Below, in pieces: positions 32,708-42,153 of a DNA stretch of 64,000 nucleotides. Source of the DNA: Allocoprococcus sp004560705 (GTDB lineage Bacteria; Bacillota; Clostridia; Lachnospirales; Lachnospiraceae); NCBI RefSeq assembly GCF_052065755.1, contig NZ_JBQHTK010000014.1, forward strand, positions 1 through 64,000, given 5' to 3'. The position numbers and the translations under genes were made by a program. Numbering within the stretch: the stretch's first letter is position 1; the number at the start of each line of letters is the position of its first letter. The notes below the pieces were generated by a model, which did not search any database, had not been told where the DNA came from, and worked only from the letters and a program-made list of their open reading frames with translations.

Positions 32708-34579
32708 ATGTATCTGGAACAGATTCAGAAAGCAAATGATATCAAAAAATTGAAGGACGAGGAGCTGGATGAACTGGCTCTTGAGATCCGGAAATTTCTC
32801 ATAGATAAAATCAGCCGAACCGGAGGGCATCTTGCCTCCAATCTTGGTGTGGTGGAACTCACCATGGCCATGCATTTGAATTTCGATCTTCCGGAGGATA
32901 AGATTATCTGGGATGTGGGCCACCAATCCTATACCCATAAGATTCTGACCGGAAGAAAAGACGGGTTTGATGATTTGAGAAAATATGGCGGCATGAGCGG
33001 ATTCCCGAAAAGAAAGGAAAGTGACTGTGATGCATTTGACACGGGACACAGCTCCACTTCCATTTCCGCGGGGCTTGGATATGTGTGTGCGCGGGATATC
33101 CTCGGGGAGGATTATCATGTGATTTCCGTCATCGGTGATGGATCCCTGACGGGAGGAATGGCTTACGAGGCACTCAACAACGCGGCCACACTCAAAACTA
33201 ATTTTATTATTGTGTTAAATGATAACAAAATGTCTATTTCCCAGAATGTGGGCGGAATGTCCCAGTATCTGGACGGACTGCGCACCGCCAAGGCCTATAC
33301 TGACTTGAAAAATGCGGTTGAGACGGTGGTGGGAAGCATTCCGGTCGGCGGCGAGAAGCTTGTAAAACATATGCGCAAGACGAAGAGCAGCATCAAACAG
33401 CTCTTTGTGCCGGGTATGTTTTTTGAAGATATGGGGATCAAATATTTAGGACCGGTGGACGGGCATAACCTGAAAGCACTCTGCCGGACGTTCAAAGAAG
33501 CAAAGAGAGTGAAAGGGCCGGTGCTTCTTCATGTGCTGACCCGCAAAGGAAAAGGATACCTCCCGGCAGAGCAGGATCCGTCGAAATTCCACGGAACCGG
33601 GCCATTTGACATCGTAACGGGAGAACCGTTGACAAAGAGTGCGAAAGATTCTTACACGGATGTGTTTTCCAAAGTCATGCTGGATCTTGGGAAAAAGGAT
33701 GAACGTCTGGTGGCAATCACGGCTGCGATGGAGGACGGAACAGGACTTGCCGCTTTCCATAAGCATTTCCCGGACCGGTTCTTCGATGTGGGGATCGCCG
33801 AAGGGCATGGCGTGACGTTCGCGGCGGGACTTGCGGCAGCCGGCCTTCATCCGGTATTTGCGGTTTACTCATCTTTCCTGCAGAGGGGATTTGATCAGAT
33901 CATCCACGATGTATGTCTGCAGAAGCTTCCGGTCGTGTTTGCCATTGACAGGGCAGGTCTGGTAGGAAGCGACGGCGAGACGCATCAGGGCGATTTTGAT
34001 CTGTCCTATCTTTCGATGGTGCCGAATATGACGGTGATGTCACCGAAGAATAAATGGGAACTGGCAGACATGCTGCGCTTTGCGGTAAAAATGGGAGCAC
34101 CGGCCGCGCTTCGGTATCCCCGTGGCACGGCGTACGACGGATTCAAAGAATACCGTCAGCCGATCGTCTACGGCAAGAGTGAAGCGATTTTCGAGGAGGA
34201 TTCCATTGCCATCCTGAGTGTGGGACATATGTTTGAAACGGCCGTGCGTGTACGTGAACAGCTGAAGGATACCGGTTACAACTGCACGCTGATCAACGCG
34301 CGCTTCGTGAAACCGATCGATGAAGAAATGCTCCTTGCACTGGCAGGTGAACATGAACTTCTCGTTACGATCGAAGAAAATGTCAAAAGCGGCGGTTACG
34401 GAGAAAGAGTGTTGGATTTTGTTTCCAGAAAAGGATTGAAGATGAAGGTACTTATGATCGCATTGCCGGATGATTATATTGAACACGGCAGTGTGGATGT
34501 ACTGCGCCGGGAAGTCCTGATGGATGATGAGTCCATAGCGAAGCGAATCATGACGGAATATATGGGACGGAGAGGATAA
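32708..34579 (+). CDS. dxs: 1-deoxy-D-xylulose-5-phosphate synthase
   Basis: DXS makes 1-deoxyxylulose 5-phosphate from pyruvate and glyceraldehyde 3-phosphate with thiamine diphosphate, the first step of the MEP isoprenoid pathway. The 623-residue protein has the TPP-binding GDGSLTGGMAYEALNNA motif, the DVGHQSYTHKILTGR segment, and the transketolase-like DVGIAEGHGVTFAAGLA. The length is normal. It is in the conserved ispA-dxs-tlyA order. Confidence 0.97.
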   Translation: MYLEQIQKANDIKKLKDEELDELALEIRKFLIDKISRTGGHLASNLGVVELTMAMHLNFDLPEDKIIWDVGHQSYTHKILTGRKDGFDDLRKYGGMSGFPKRKESDCDAFDTGHSSTSISAGLGYVCARDILGEDYHVISVIGDGSLTGGMAYEALNNAATLKTNFIIVLNDNKMSISQNVGGMSQYLDGLRTAKAYTDLKNAVETVVGSIPVGGEKLVKHMRKTKSSIKQLFVPGMFFEDMGIKYLGPVDGHNLKALCRTFKEAKRVKGPVLLHVLTRKGKGYLPAEQDPSKFHGTGPFDIVTGEPLTKSAKDSYTDVFSKVMLDLGKKDERLVAITAAMEDGTGLAAFHKHFPDRFFDVGIAEGHGVTFAAGLAAAGLHPVFAVYSSFLQRGFDQIIHDVCLQKLPVVFAIDRAGLVGSDGETHQGDFDLSYLSMVPNMTVMSPKNKWELADMLRFAVKMGAPAALRYPRGTAYDGFKEYRQPIVYGKSEAIFEEDSIAILSVGHMFETAVRVREQLKDTGYNCTLINARFVKPIDEEMLLALAGEHELLVTIEENVKSGGYGERVLDFVSRKGLKMKVLMIALPDDYIEHGSVDVLRREVLMDDESIAKRIMTEYMGRRG

Positions 34580-34585
34580 AAAGAC

Positions 34586-35392
34586 ATGAAAGAACGGTTG
34601 GATGTATTACTTGTAAAGCAGGGTCTGGCAGCCTCCAGAGAGAAAGCAAAGGCAATCATCATGTCCGGCAATGTGTTTGTGGACGGACAGAGAGAAGATA
34701 AAGCGGGAACCACATTTTCCGAAGATGTAAAGATTGAAGTAAAAGGGCATACCCTTCCTTATGTGAGCCGGGGAGGGCTGAAGCTGGAGAAAGCGATGAA
34801 GAATTTTGATGTCTCCATGGAGGGCAAGGTGTGCACCGATGTGGGATCCTCTACGGGAGGCTTTACGGACTGTATGCTGCAAAATGGAGCCAGAAAAGTA
34901 TTTGCAATTGATGTCGGAAGAGGGCAGCTTGACTGGAAGCTAAGACAGGATGAGCGTGTTGTCTGCATGGAGAAGACCAATATCCGCTATGTGGTTCCGG
35001 AAGATCTCGGCGAGCCGATTGATTTTTCTTCCATCGATGTCTCCTTCATTTCCCTTACCAAGGTGCTCCTTCCGATCCGGAATTATCTGAAAGATGATGG
35101 GGAAATCGTGGCACTGATCAAACCACAGTTTGAGGCGGGGCGTGAGAAAGTCGGTAAAAAAGGAGTGGTCAGGGAAAAAAGTACTCATGTTGAAGTGATT
35201 GAGAAAGTGACAGAATATGCCGTTTCCATAGGATTTAAGGTAAAGGCGCTGGAGTTTTCGCCGATCAAAGGACCGGAAGGTAATATCGAATATCTGGTTC
35301 ATTTGCAGAAATGCCCGCCGGAAGAAGCAAAAGTGGAGGAAGGTGTACGGATCCGTCAGGTGACGGATGCGGCGTTTGACACACTTGCATAA
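34586..35392 (+). CDS. tlyA: TlyA family rRNA (cytidine-2'-O)-methyltransferase / hemolysin-like
   Basis: The 268-residue protein has an N-terminal S4 RNA-binding domain (about 1-60: MKERLDVLLVKQGLAASREKAK pattern) and an FtsJ-like SAM-dependent methyltransferase domain (DVGSSTGGFTDCMLQNGA at about 92-109, then IDVSFISL). The homologue YqxC of Bacillus lies in the same place. TlyA of mycobacteria methylates rRNA; the activity of Firmicute members is less clear. It is 6 nt after dxs. Confidence 0.9.
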   Translation: MKERLDVLLVKQGLAASREKAKAIIMSGNVFVDGQREDKAGTTFSEDVKIEVKGHTLPYVSRGGLKLEKAMKNFDVSMEGKVCTDVGSSTGGFTDCMLQNGARKVFAIDVGRGQLDWKLRQDERVVCMEKTNIRYVVPEDLGEPIDFSSIDVSFISLTKVLLPIRNYLKDDGEIVALIKPQFEAGREKVGKKGVVREKSTHVEVIEKVTEYAVSIGFKVKALEFSPIKGPEGNIEYLVHLQKCPPEEAKVEEGVRIRQVTDAAFDTLA

Positions 35393-35411
35393 CAGGGATA
35401 TGAGGCTGAAA

Positions 35412-36245
35412 ATGGAACGATTTTATATTATTACAAATTATGCAAAAGACGAAGACTATCGAATAACGACTCGGATCAAAGAGTGTATTGAGTCTTACGG
35501 GAAGACCTGTATCCTTTGCCAGAAGGATGACTATGAGAAGATCAGACCGGAGACGATACCGAATCAGATCGACTGTGCACTGGTCGTTGGAGGCGACGGA
35601 ACGTTCATCCAGGCATCCAGAACCTTGTTCGGAAGAGAGATTCCTATGCTTGGCATCAATATGGGAACGCTTGGATATCTGACGGAAGTAGAGGTCCAGA
35701 ATGTGGAGCGCGCCATCGAACAGCTGATGACAGGCAACTATGCGATCGAGAACAGAATGATGCTCTATGGTTCCGGCCCGAATCAGATGCGTGATGTGGC
35801 ACTGAACGATATTGTTGTCACAAGAAGCGGACTGATGAAAATCATCCAGATTAATCTGTATGTCAATGGGGAATTTTTAAATTCGTATAAAGCAGACGGA
35901 ATCATTATTTCTACACCGACCGGATCGACCGCATATAACCTTTCGGCAGGCGGCCCGATTGTGGAGCCCAGGGCATCGCTCATCGTGGTCACCCCGATCT
36001 GTTCACACGGACTGAATTCACGGAGCATTGTTTTTTCGGGAGATGATGAGATCGTGATTGAGATTGGAGCTCATCGTGCAGGACAGTGTGAAGAGGCGGC
36101 GATCAGTTTTGATGGGGCAGATGTGATTCCTTTGCATACCGGAGACCGGGTGAGAATTAAAAAAGCCTGGGAGACGGCGAAAATCGTCAAATTGAGCAAG
36201 ATCAGTTTCCTGGAGACTATGCGTGAGAAGATGAAGGGAAATTAG
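35412..36245 (+). CDS. nadK: NAD kinase
   Basis: NadK phosphorylates NAD to NADP. The 277-residue protein has the catalytic GGDGT at residues 60-64, and the conserved NDIVVTR and TPTGSTAYNLSAGGPI motifs. I used the ATG at 35412, 6 nt after GAGG; two in-frame starts upstream have weaker sites. It sits between tlyA and argR; in Bacillus the nad kinase genes are elsewhere, but this clostridial order is common. Confidence 0.94.
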   Translation: MERFYIITNYAKDEDYRITTRIKECIESYGKTCILCQKDDYEKIRPETIPNQIDCALVVGGDGTFIQASRTLFGREIPMLGINMGTLGYLTEVEVQNVERAIEQLMTGNYAIENRMMLYGSGPNQMRDVALNDIVVTRSGLMKIIQINLYVNGEFLNSYKADGIIISTPTGSTAYNLSAGGPIVEPRASLIVVTPICSHGLNSRSIVFSGDDEIVIEIGAHRAGQCEEAAISFDGADVIPLHTGDRVRIKKAWETAKIVKLSKISFLETMREKMKGN

Positions 36246-36280
36246 GGCATTGCCTGATAAATATGGAAAGGAACTGGAAC

Positions 36281-36733
36281 ATGAAAGTAAACCGACACGC
36301 GAAAATAGTAGAACTTATAAATAAATACCAGATCGAGACACAGGAAGAACTTGCAGAGCGGCTGAACCAGGTTGGTTTCCATGTGACACAGGCAACGGTG
36401 TCCAGAGATATCCGGGACCTCAAGCTTACGAAAGTTCCGGCTGAGAACGGAAAACAGAAATACGCAGTACTGGAAAGCGGAAATACTGCCATGGGAGAAA
36501 AGTATATCCGCATTCTGCGTGACGGATTCGTGTCCATGGATATGGCACAGAATATTCTGGTCATCAAGACGGTCTCCGGGATGGCGATGGCAGTGGGGGC
36601 CGCTCTGGACGCGATGAAATGGACAGAACTGGTGGGATGTATTGCCGGAGACGACACCGTGATGTGCGCGGTGCGAAGTGTGGATGATACCATCCTTTTG
36701 ATGGAAAAGATCAAGAAGCTGCTCGCGAAGTAG
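36281..36733 (+). CDS. argR: Arginine repressor ArgR/AhrC
   Basis: ArgR is the arginine-responsive regulator of arginine synthesis and catabolism. The 150-residue protein has the N-terminal winged helix with ATVSRDIRDLKLTKVP and a C-terminal oligomerisation and arginine-binding domain with GTVAGDDT-like sequence GCIAGDDTVM. I used the ATG at 36281, about 9 nt after AAAGGA; an earlier ATG at 36263 lacks a ribosome site. It precedes recN as in Bacillus. The argD-like gene at 50.7 kb could be a target. Confidence 0.94.
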   Translation: MKVNRHAKIVELINKYQIETQEELAERLNQVGFHVTQATVSRDIRDLKLTKVPAENGKQKYAVLESGNTAMGEKYIRILRDGFVSMDMAQNILVIKTVSGMAMAVGAALDAMKWTELVGCIAGDDTVMCAVRSVDDTILLMEKIKKLLAK

Positions 36734-36757
36734 CTGAAAAGTAGAACAGGAGGAAGC

Positions 36758-38431
36758 ATGTTACAGAATCTACATGTGAAGAATCTCGCCCTGATCGATG
36801 AGGTCGAAGTGGATTTTGCGGAAGGTCTGAATATTCTGACCGGAGAGACTGGGGCAGGAAAATCAATCGTATTGGGAAGTGTGAGTCTTGCCCTCGGCGG
36901 GCGCTATTCAGCTGATATGCTGCGAAAAGGAACGGATGCGGGGCTTGTAGAGCTTACCTTTTCCGTGAATTCTCCTGAGACGATCCGCAAGCTTGAAGAG
37001 CTGGAGATTCATCCGGATGACGGGCAGATCATCATCAGCCGCAAACTGACGGGCTCCAGAAGTGTGAGCCGGATCAACGGGGAGACGGTGACAGCCTCTA
37101 AGATCCGGGAAGTGGCATCGGCGCTTATTGATATACACGGACAGCATGAGCATCAATCCCTGCTTTATAAAAAGAATCACCTGGCCATACTCGATGCATT
37201 TGCCAAGGATGCGGACGGAGTGAAAAAACAGGTACAGGAAGCGTACCGGACATATCGTGCCGTGCAAAAGGAACTGAACGAGGCGGATACGGATGAAGCT
37301 CAGAGACTGAAGGAGATTTCCTTCCTGGAATTTGAGATCGAAGAGATCCAGAATGCGGGACTATCCGAAGAAGAAGATTTGGAAATAGAAGAAACATATC
37401 GAAAGATGGTGTCCGGCAAACGAATCGCAGAGAGTCTGGAAGAGGCCTATGCCTATCTGGCAGGAGAGAACCAGGAAAATGCAGGCGAACTTCTGGGACG
37501 CGCTGTCCGTGCCATCGCAGATGCGACCGGATACGACAAGCATACGGAAGAGCTGTACGGCCAGATACTGGAAGTGGAGAATCTGCTGGGCGATTTCAGC
37601 CGGGAACTCAGGGAATACACGGATTCGCTGTCTTTTTCACCGGAAGCTTTCTATGAAGTGGAGAGCAGACTGAACGATATCAATCACCTCAAGTCCAAAT
37701 ACGGCAACACCGTGACGGAGATTCTCGAATACTGTGAAAAACAGCAACAGCGACTTCAGATCCTTCAGGATTACGATCATTATCTGGATACCCTGAAAGT
37801 CCGCCTAAAAGACGCAGAGGATAAATTAGGGGAGCTGTGTGAAAAACTGAGCCGGATTCGCCAAAAAGAGGCGAAGAAACTGCAGGAAAAGATTCGGGAA
37901 GGGCTTCTGGATCTGAATTTCCTTGAAGTACAATTTGAGATCCGGTTCACAAGAACCCAGGATTACACAGCGGAAGGAACCGATGATGTGGAGTTTATGA
38001 TTTCCATGAATCCGGGACAGCCCCAAAAGCCGCTGGCGGAGGTCGCATCCGGCGGTGAACTATCCCGAATCATGCTGGCAATCAAGTCGGTTCTTGCAGA
38101 TAAAGATGAGATCGAGACACTGATATTTGACGAAATCGATGTGGGGATCAGCGGACGCACGGCGCAGAAGGTCTCCGAGAAGATGGGCGTGATCGGGCGG
38201 AAACATCAGGTGATTTGCATTACCCATCTGGCGCAGATCGCAGCGATGGCGGATGCCCATTATGCGATCGAAAAAAAAGTGGAAAATCATGTGACGAAAA
38301 CCAGCATTTCCCGGCTGGACGAAGAAGCATCCGTAAGAGAACTGGCGCGGATTCTGGGAGGCGCCCAGATCACGGATGCAGTGCTTCGCAATGCCGAAGA
38401 AATGAAAAATCTGGCATCCGGTTTAAAATAA
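36758..38431 (+). CDS. recN: DNA repair protein RecN
   Basis: RecN is an SMC-like ATPase recruited to double-strand breaks. The 557-residue protein has Walker A GETGAGKSIVLGS (about residues 28-40), a central coiled coil, the ABC signature ASGGELSRIMLAIK and a Walker B in LIFDEIDVGISG, ending with THLAQIA. Length is normal. ATG follows AGGAGGAAGC. A strong terminator follows, so spoIVB is transcribed separately. Confidence 0.96.
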   Translation: MLQNLHVKNLALIDEVEVDFAEGLNILTGETGAGKSIVLGSVSLALGGRYSADMLRKGTDAGLVELTFSVNSPETIRKLEELEIHPDDGQIIISRKLTGSRSVSRINGETVTASKIREVASALIDIHGQHEHQSLLYKKNHLAILDAFAKDADGVKKQVQEAYRTYRAVQKELNEADTDEAQRLKEISFLEFEIEEIQNAGLSEEEDLEIEETYRKMVSGKRIAESLEEAYAYLAGENQENAGELLGRAVRAIADATGYDKHTEELYGQILEVENLLGDFSRELREYTDSLSFSPEAFYEVESRLNDINHLKSKYGNTVTEILEYCEKQQQRLQILQDYDHYLDTLKVRLKDAEDKLGELCEKLSRIRQKEAKKLQEKIREGLLDLNFLEVQFEIRFTRTQDYTAEGTDDVEFMISMNPGQPQKPLAEVASGGELSRIMLAIKSVLADKDEIETLIFDEIDVGISGRTAQKVSEKMGVIGRKHQVICITHLAQIAAMADAHYAIEKKVENHVTKTSISRLDEEASVRELARILGGAQITDAVLRNAEEMKNLASGLK

Positions 38432-38449
38432 AGATATTTTTTGCATACT

Positions 38450-38481
38450 AAAAGCAGGAACACAAGTTTCCTGCTTTTTTT
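38450..38481 (+). terminator. Terminator after recN
   Basis: AAAAGCAGGAA pairs with TTCCTGCTTTT (11 bp), followed by TTT. It isolates spoIVB from the upstream operon. Confidence 0.88.
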
Positions 38482-38487
38482 GTATCT

Positions 38488-38526
38488 GTTCAGAGCCGAG
38501 CAGTGGTTTCAAAGTTGGCTCTGAAC
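38488..38526. repeat. 10-bp inverted repeat upstream of spoIVB
   Basis: GTTCAGAGCC (38488-38497) and GGCTCTGAAC (38517-38526) are perfect inverted copies 19 nt apart, in the spoIVB upstream region with no T-tract. It could be an operator or a leader hairpin. Confidence 0.6.
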
Positions 38527-38580
38527 ACTTACGTTTTTTCATCAGAATCTTCAGAAAAAGCAGGAGAAAGGGGAACAGAC

Positions 38581-39648
38581 ATGACAGTCAGATGGTATCG
38601 AAGAATGCTGATTATTTTATTGGTGTTTGCCGTGACGGTCGGCGGCAGCTACTGCTTCCTGCAGATAAAAAGGGAGGAACTGAAAAAAGAGGTGAGCGCA
38701 GGCACCGGATCCGAGAATCTGTTGATTCCGGGAGGAATGCCAATAGGCATATACATGGAGACGGACGGAGTGATGGTACTCGGCACAGACGAGATCAAAA
38801 GCAGTGACGGGAGCTCAACTTCCCCTGCAAAACATCTGGTGAAAGACGGAGATTATATCGTCGGAATCGATGAAGAAGAGGTGGAAAATAAGCAGGAACT
38901 CATCGAAGTTATGCAGAATATGTCGAAAAAAACCGTAATTCTGCACTTACGTAGAAAAATGGAGTATATTGATGTAAAGATTCATCCTGCAAAGGATGAA
39001 GAGGGGAAGTATAAACTTGGCATCTGGGTAAGGGACAATGTGCAGGGACTCGGAACCATCACATTTCTGAATGCGAACAGCGAGTTCGGAGCGCTTGGTC
39101 ACGGAATCCATGATGTGGACACGAGTGAGCTTTTGGAAATATCAGAAGGTACTCTTTATGAAACCAGTATACAAAACATCAAAAAAGGGCAGAATGGCAG
39201 TCCGGGAGGCATGGAAGGAATCATTGTATATAATCACTACAATGTACTCGGAAGTATAACGAGCAATACGGAAACGGGAATCTATGGGAAAATCGACCGG
39301 GTAGATAAGGTGTTCAAGAAGCAGGAGGCCTATCCGGCAGGTTCGAAAGAAGAAATCAAAACAGGGAAAGCGTATATCCGATGCGCCGTAAGCGGTGAAG
39401 TAAAAGATTATGAGATTCAGATTACAAAAATCGACTTACACCCGGGGGAGGTCAATAAGGGAATCGAGATCCGGGTCACCGATGAGGAACTTTTGAGAAT
39501 AACAGGCGGAATTGTGCAGGGAATGAGTGGAAGTCCTATTTTGCAGGACGGAAAAATTGTGGGAGCAGTCACGCATGTTTTCGTACAGGATTCGACAAAA
39601 GGCTACGGCATTTTCATCGAAAATATGCTGGAGAATCTTGACGAATAG
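38581..39648 (+). CDS. spoIVB: SpoIVB serine peptidase
   Basis: SpoIVB is the forespore-secreted S55 peptidase that triggers pro-sigma-K processing. The 355-residue protein has an N-terminal membrane anchor (about residues 10-27), a PDZ domain (about 95-160: LVKDGDYIVGIDEEEV) and the peptidase domain with the catalytic region FGALGHGIHD (His) and GMSGSPIL (Ser). I chose the ATG at 38581 after GAAAGGGG. It sits between recN and spo0A as in Bacillus. A sporulation promoter was not resolved. Confidence 0.94.
   Translation: MTVRWYRRMLIILLVFAVTVGGSYCFLQIKREELKKEVSAGTGSENLLIPGGMPIGIYMETDGVMVLGTDEIKSSDGSSTSPAKHLVKDGDYIVGIDEEEVENKQELIEVMQNMSKKTVILHLRRKMEYIDVKIHPAKDEEGKYKLGIWVRDNVQGLGTITFLNANSEFGALGHGIHDVDTSELLEISEGTLYETSIQNIKKGQNGSPGGMEGIIVYNHYNVLGSITSNTETGIYGKIDRVDKVFKKQEAYPAGSKEEIKTGKAYIRCAVSGEVKDYEIQITKIDLHPGEVNKGIEIRVTDEELLRITGGIVQGMSGSPILQDGKIVGAVTHVFVQDSTKGYGIFIENMLENLDE
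39639..39645 (+). promoter_or_regulatory. Candidate 0A box at the end of spoIVB
   Basis: TGACGAA matches the TGNCGAA Spo0A-binding core. It overlaps an inverted repeat TTGACG/CGTCAA (39638-39654). A near match, TGTCAAA, is at 39747-39753 just before the spo0A ribosome site. Confidence 0.35.
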
Positions 39649-39690
39649 CGTCAAGCGCGAAAAATGTCTAATTTTTACGACTTTGTTTTC

Positions 39691-39720
39691 TTGTATCCGG
39701 CAAATTCAGGAGCATATAAT
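39691..39720 (+). promoter_or_regulatory. Sigma-A promoter of spo0A
   Basis: TTGTAT at 39691-39696 and TATAAT at 39715-39720 with an 18-nt spacer. I did not find a clean sigma-H promoter. Confidence 0.6.
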
Positions 39721-39773
39721 GTTTCCCGTAACAGCCGTAAATCTGCTGTCAAATCGAAGGAGGGTATAACTTT

Positions 39774-40562
39774 ATGGAAAGGCTGAATGTTGCGATTGCC
39801 GACGATAATGAACGAATGCTGGATTTATTGAGCGAAATTATCGAAAGTGATCAGGAATTGAATCTTGTTGGAAAGGCGAACAACGGGGAGGATATGTATC
39901 ATATTATCAAAGAAGAGGAACCGGATGTTGTACTTCTGGATCTGATCATGCCGAAAATGGACGGGATCAGTGTGATGGAACTTGTGAGCCAGGATAAGGC
40001 GGTCAAAAAACAACCCAATTTCATTGTTGTGACCGCAATCGGACAGGAGCGGATTACGGAAGATGCCTTTGAAAAAGGTGCATCATACTACATTTTAAAA
40101 CCTTTCAACAATGAGACTGTGCTACAGCGGATAAAAAGTACCGGCCACGGAACAAAAGCGGCGGACCGGAAAGAAGAAACGATGGTTACAAAAGGACCGG
40201 ACATGCAGGAGAACCTGGAAAAACAAGTGACGGATCTTCTTCATGAGATCGGGATACCGGCACACATCAAGGGATATCATTATCTTCGGGATTCGATATT
40301 GATGGTCGTAGACGATATGGATATTCTGAATGCGATTACCAAGATTCTGTATCCGACCGTGGCGAAAAAACATCAGACCACGGCGAGCAGAGTAGAAAGA
40401 GCAATACGCCATGCGATCGAAGTTGCATGGAGCAGAGGAAAACTCGACACGCTGGAGCGGCTGTTCGGGTATACAGTAAGCAATGGAAAAGGCAAGCCTA
40501 CAAATTCTGAGTTTATCGCGCTTGTCGCAGATACGATCCGATTACAGTCAAAGCACAGATAA
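39774..40562 (+). CDS. spo0A: Sporulation master regulator Spo0A
   Basis: Spo0A is the response regulator that starts sporulation when phosphorylated. The 262-residue protein has a receiver domain with D10, D11, the phospho-acceptor D56 in LLDLIMPKMDG, the conserved Thr in VVTAIG and Lys in YYILKPF. The Spo0A effector domain holds TTASRVERAIRHAIEVAWSR and GKPTNSEFIALVADTIRL. ATG follows GAAGGAGGG. It closes the nusB-to-spo0A conserved block. Confidence 0.97.
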   Translation: MERLNVAIADDNERMLDLLSEIIESDQELNLVGKANNGEDMYHIIKEEEPDVVLLDLIMPKMDGISVMELVSQDKAVKKQPNFIVVTAIGQERITEDAFEKGASYYILKPFNNETVLQRIKSTGHGTKAADRKEETMVTKGPDMQENLEKQVTDLLHEIGIPAHIKGYHYLRDSILMVVDDMDILNAITKILYPTVAKKHQTTASRVERAIRHAIEVAWSRGKLDTLERLFGYTVSNGKGKPTNSEFIALVADTIRLQSKHR

Positions 40563-40565
40563 ATC

Positions 40566-40594
40566 TTTTCAAATCGCCGTTTTTGCGGTATAAT
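40566..40594 (+). promoter_or_regulatory. Promoter of glgA
   Basis: TTTTCA at 40566-40571 and consensus TATAAT at 40589-40594, spacer 17 nt; the -35 is weak. Confidence 0.55.
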
Positions 40595-40636
40595 TAGTAG
40601 CTAGAAAGCCGCAAGAGAGAAGAAGGAGGGCGCAGG

Positions 40637-42073
40637 ATGAAAAAGATATTGTTTGTAGCATCGGAAGCGGTGCCATTTATTAAAACGGGAGGCCTTGCAG
40701 ATGTTGTCGGCTCACTTCCGAAATATTTTGACAAAAAGAAATACGACGTGCGTGTGATGATTCCAAAGTATGTATGTATGAAGGAAGAATGGAAGAATCA
40801 GCTTGTTTATAAGACTCATTTTTATATGGATCTGAATTGGCGGCAGCAGTATGTGGGAATTCTGGAACTGCAGTACGAAGGTGTTACATTCTATTTTATT
40901 GATAACGAATATTATTTTAACGGACCGAAGCCGTATGGAGATATTGCCTATGATATTGAGAAGTTCGCATTTTTCTCCAAAGCAGCGCTTTGCGCACTCC
41001 CGCTCCTGGATTTCCGCCCCGATATTATTCACTGCCACGATTGGCAGACAGGACTTGTCCCGGTATTTCTTGACAACTTCCGTTACGGAAATGAGTATTT
41101 CAGAGGAATCAAGACTGTATTTACCATCCATAATCTGAAGTTCCAGGGCGTGTGGGATAAGAAAACGGTTCGTGATATCACCGGACTTCCGGATTACTAT
41201 TTCACACCGGATAAACTGGAGGCATACCGGGATGCCAACTTCCTCAAAGGCGGTATCGTGTATTCAGACCGCGTGACAACGGTAAGCAATACCTACGCAG
41301 AAGAAATAAAGACACCATTTTACGGAGAAAAGCTGAACGGACTTATGAATGCCCGTTCCAATTGTCTCTCCGGAATTGTAAATGGAATTGACTACAATGA
41401 GTTCAATCCGGAGACAGACCCGAACATTGTGAAAAATTATTCTATTGAGACATTCCGCAAGGAAAAAGTGAAGAATAAGACCGCACTTCAGGAAGAGCTT
41501 GGCCTGGAAAAAGATCCTCATAAGATGCTGATCGGTATTGTATCCCGACTGACAGACCAAAAGGGATTTGACCTGGTCAACTATGTAATGGATGAACTTT
41601 GTCAGGATGAGGTGGAGATCGTCATTCTTGGTACCGGAGAAGAACGCTATGAGAACAGCTTTCGTTATTTCGCATGGAAATATCCGGAGAAAGTCAGTGC
41701 CAATATCTATTATTCCGAGCCGATGTCACACAAAGTGTATGCATCCTGTGATGCATTCCTGATGCCGTCACTTTTTGAACCTTGCGGACTGAGTCAGCTT
41801 ATGAGCCTTCGTTACGGAACCGTACCGATCGTTCGTGAGACCGGTGGACTGAAAGATACGGTTGAGCCGTACAACGAGTTCGAGAAGACGGGAACCGGAT
41901 TCAGTTTTATGAACTTTAATGCGCATGAGATGCTTGGAACGATCCGTTATGCAGAACGTATTTATTATGATAGAAAACGTGACTGGAACAAGATCGTGGA
42001 ACGAGGCATGCAGAAAGACTTCTCATGGAGCAATTCAGCAAGATTATATGAAGATCTCTATGAAGGAATGTAA
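40637..42073 (+). CDS. glgA: Glycogen synthase (ADP-glucose type)
   Basis: GlgA transfers glucose from ADP-glucose to growing alpha-1,4-glucan. The 478-residue GT5 enzyme has the substrate-binding KTGGLADVVGSLP at residues 16-28, the IHCHDWQTGLVP motif, GIVNGIDYNEFNP and the C-terminal MPSLFEPCGLSQL with the catalytic glutamate. Other glg genes are not adjacent. Length is standard. The ATG follows GAAGGAGGG. Confidence 0.96.
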   Translation: MKKILFVASEAVPFIKTGGLADVVGSLPKYFDKKKYDVRVMIPKYVCMKEEWKNQLVYKTHFYMDLNWRQQYVGILELQYEGVTFYFIDNEYYFNGPKPYGDIAYDIEKFAFFSKAALCALPLLDFRPDIIHCHDWQTGLVPVFLDNFRYGNEYFRGIKTVFTIHNLKFQGVWDKKTVRDITGLPDYYFTPDKLEAYRDANFLKGGIVYSDRVTTVSNTYAEEIKTPFYGEKLNGLMNARSNCLSGIVNGIDYNEFNPETDPNIVKNYSIETFRKEKVKNKTALQEELGLEKDPHKMLIGIVSRLTDQKGFDLVNYVMDELCQDEVEIVILGTGEERYENSFRYFAWKYPEKVSANIYYSEPMSHKVYASCDAFLMPSLFEPCGLSQLMSLRYGTVPIVRETGGLKDTVEPYNEFEKTGTGFSFMNFNAHEMLGTIRYAERIYYDRKRDWNKIVERGMQKDFSWSNSARLYEDLYEGM

Positions 42074-42153
42074 TATTTGGTAAAATTATCCCTAGTAAGA
42101 GAGTCGGTATTGAGATATAATGGAAGATAAGTATGTTAGAATAGGAGATAAGA

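Noticed and set aside
42074..42153. Possible SAM riboswitch before metF
   Set aside because: The 80-nt gap is AT-rich with no S-box core or terminator/antiterminator pair.
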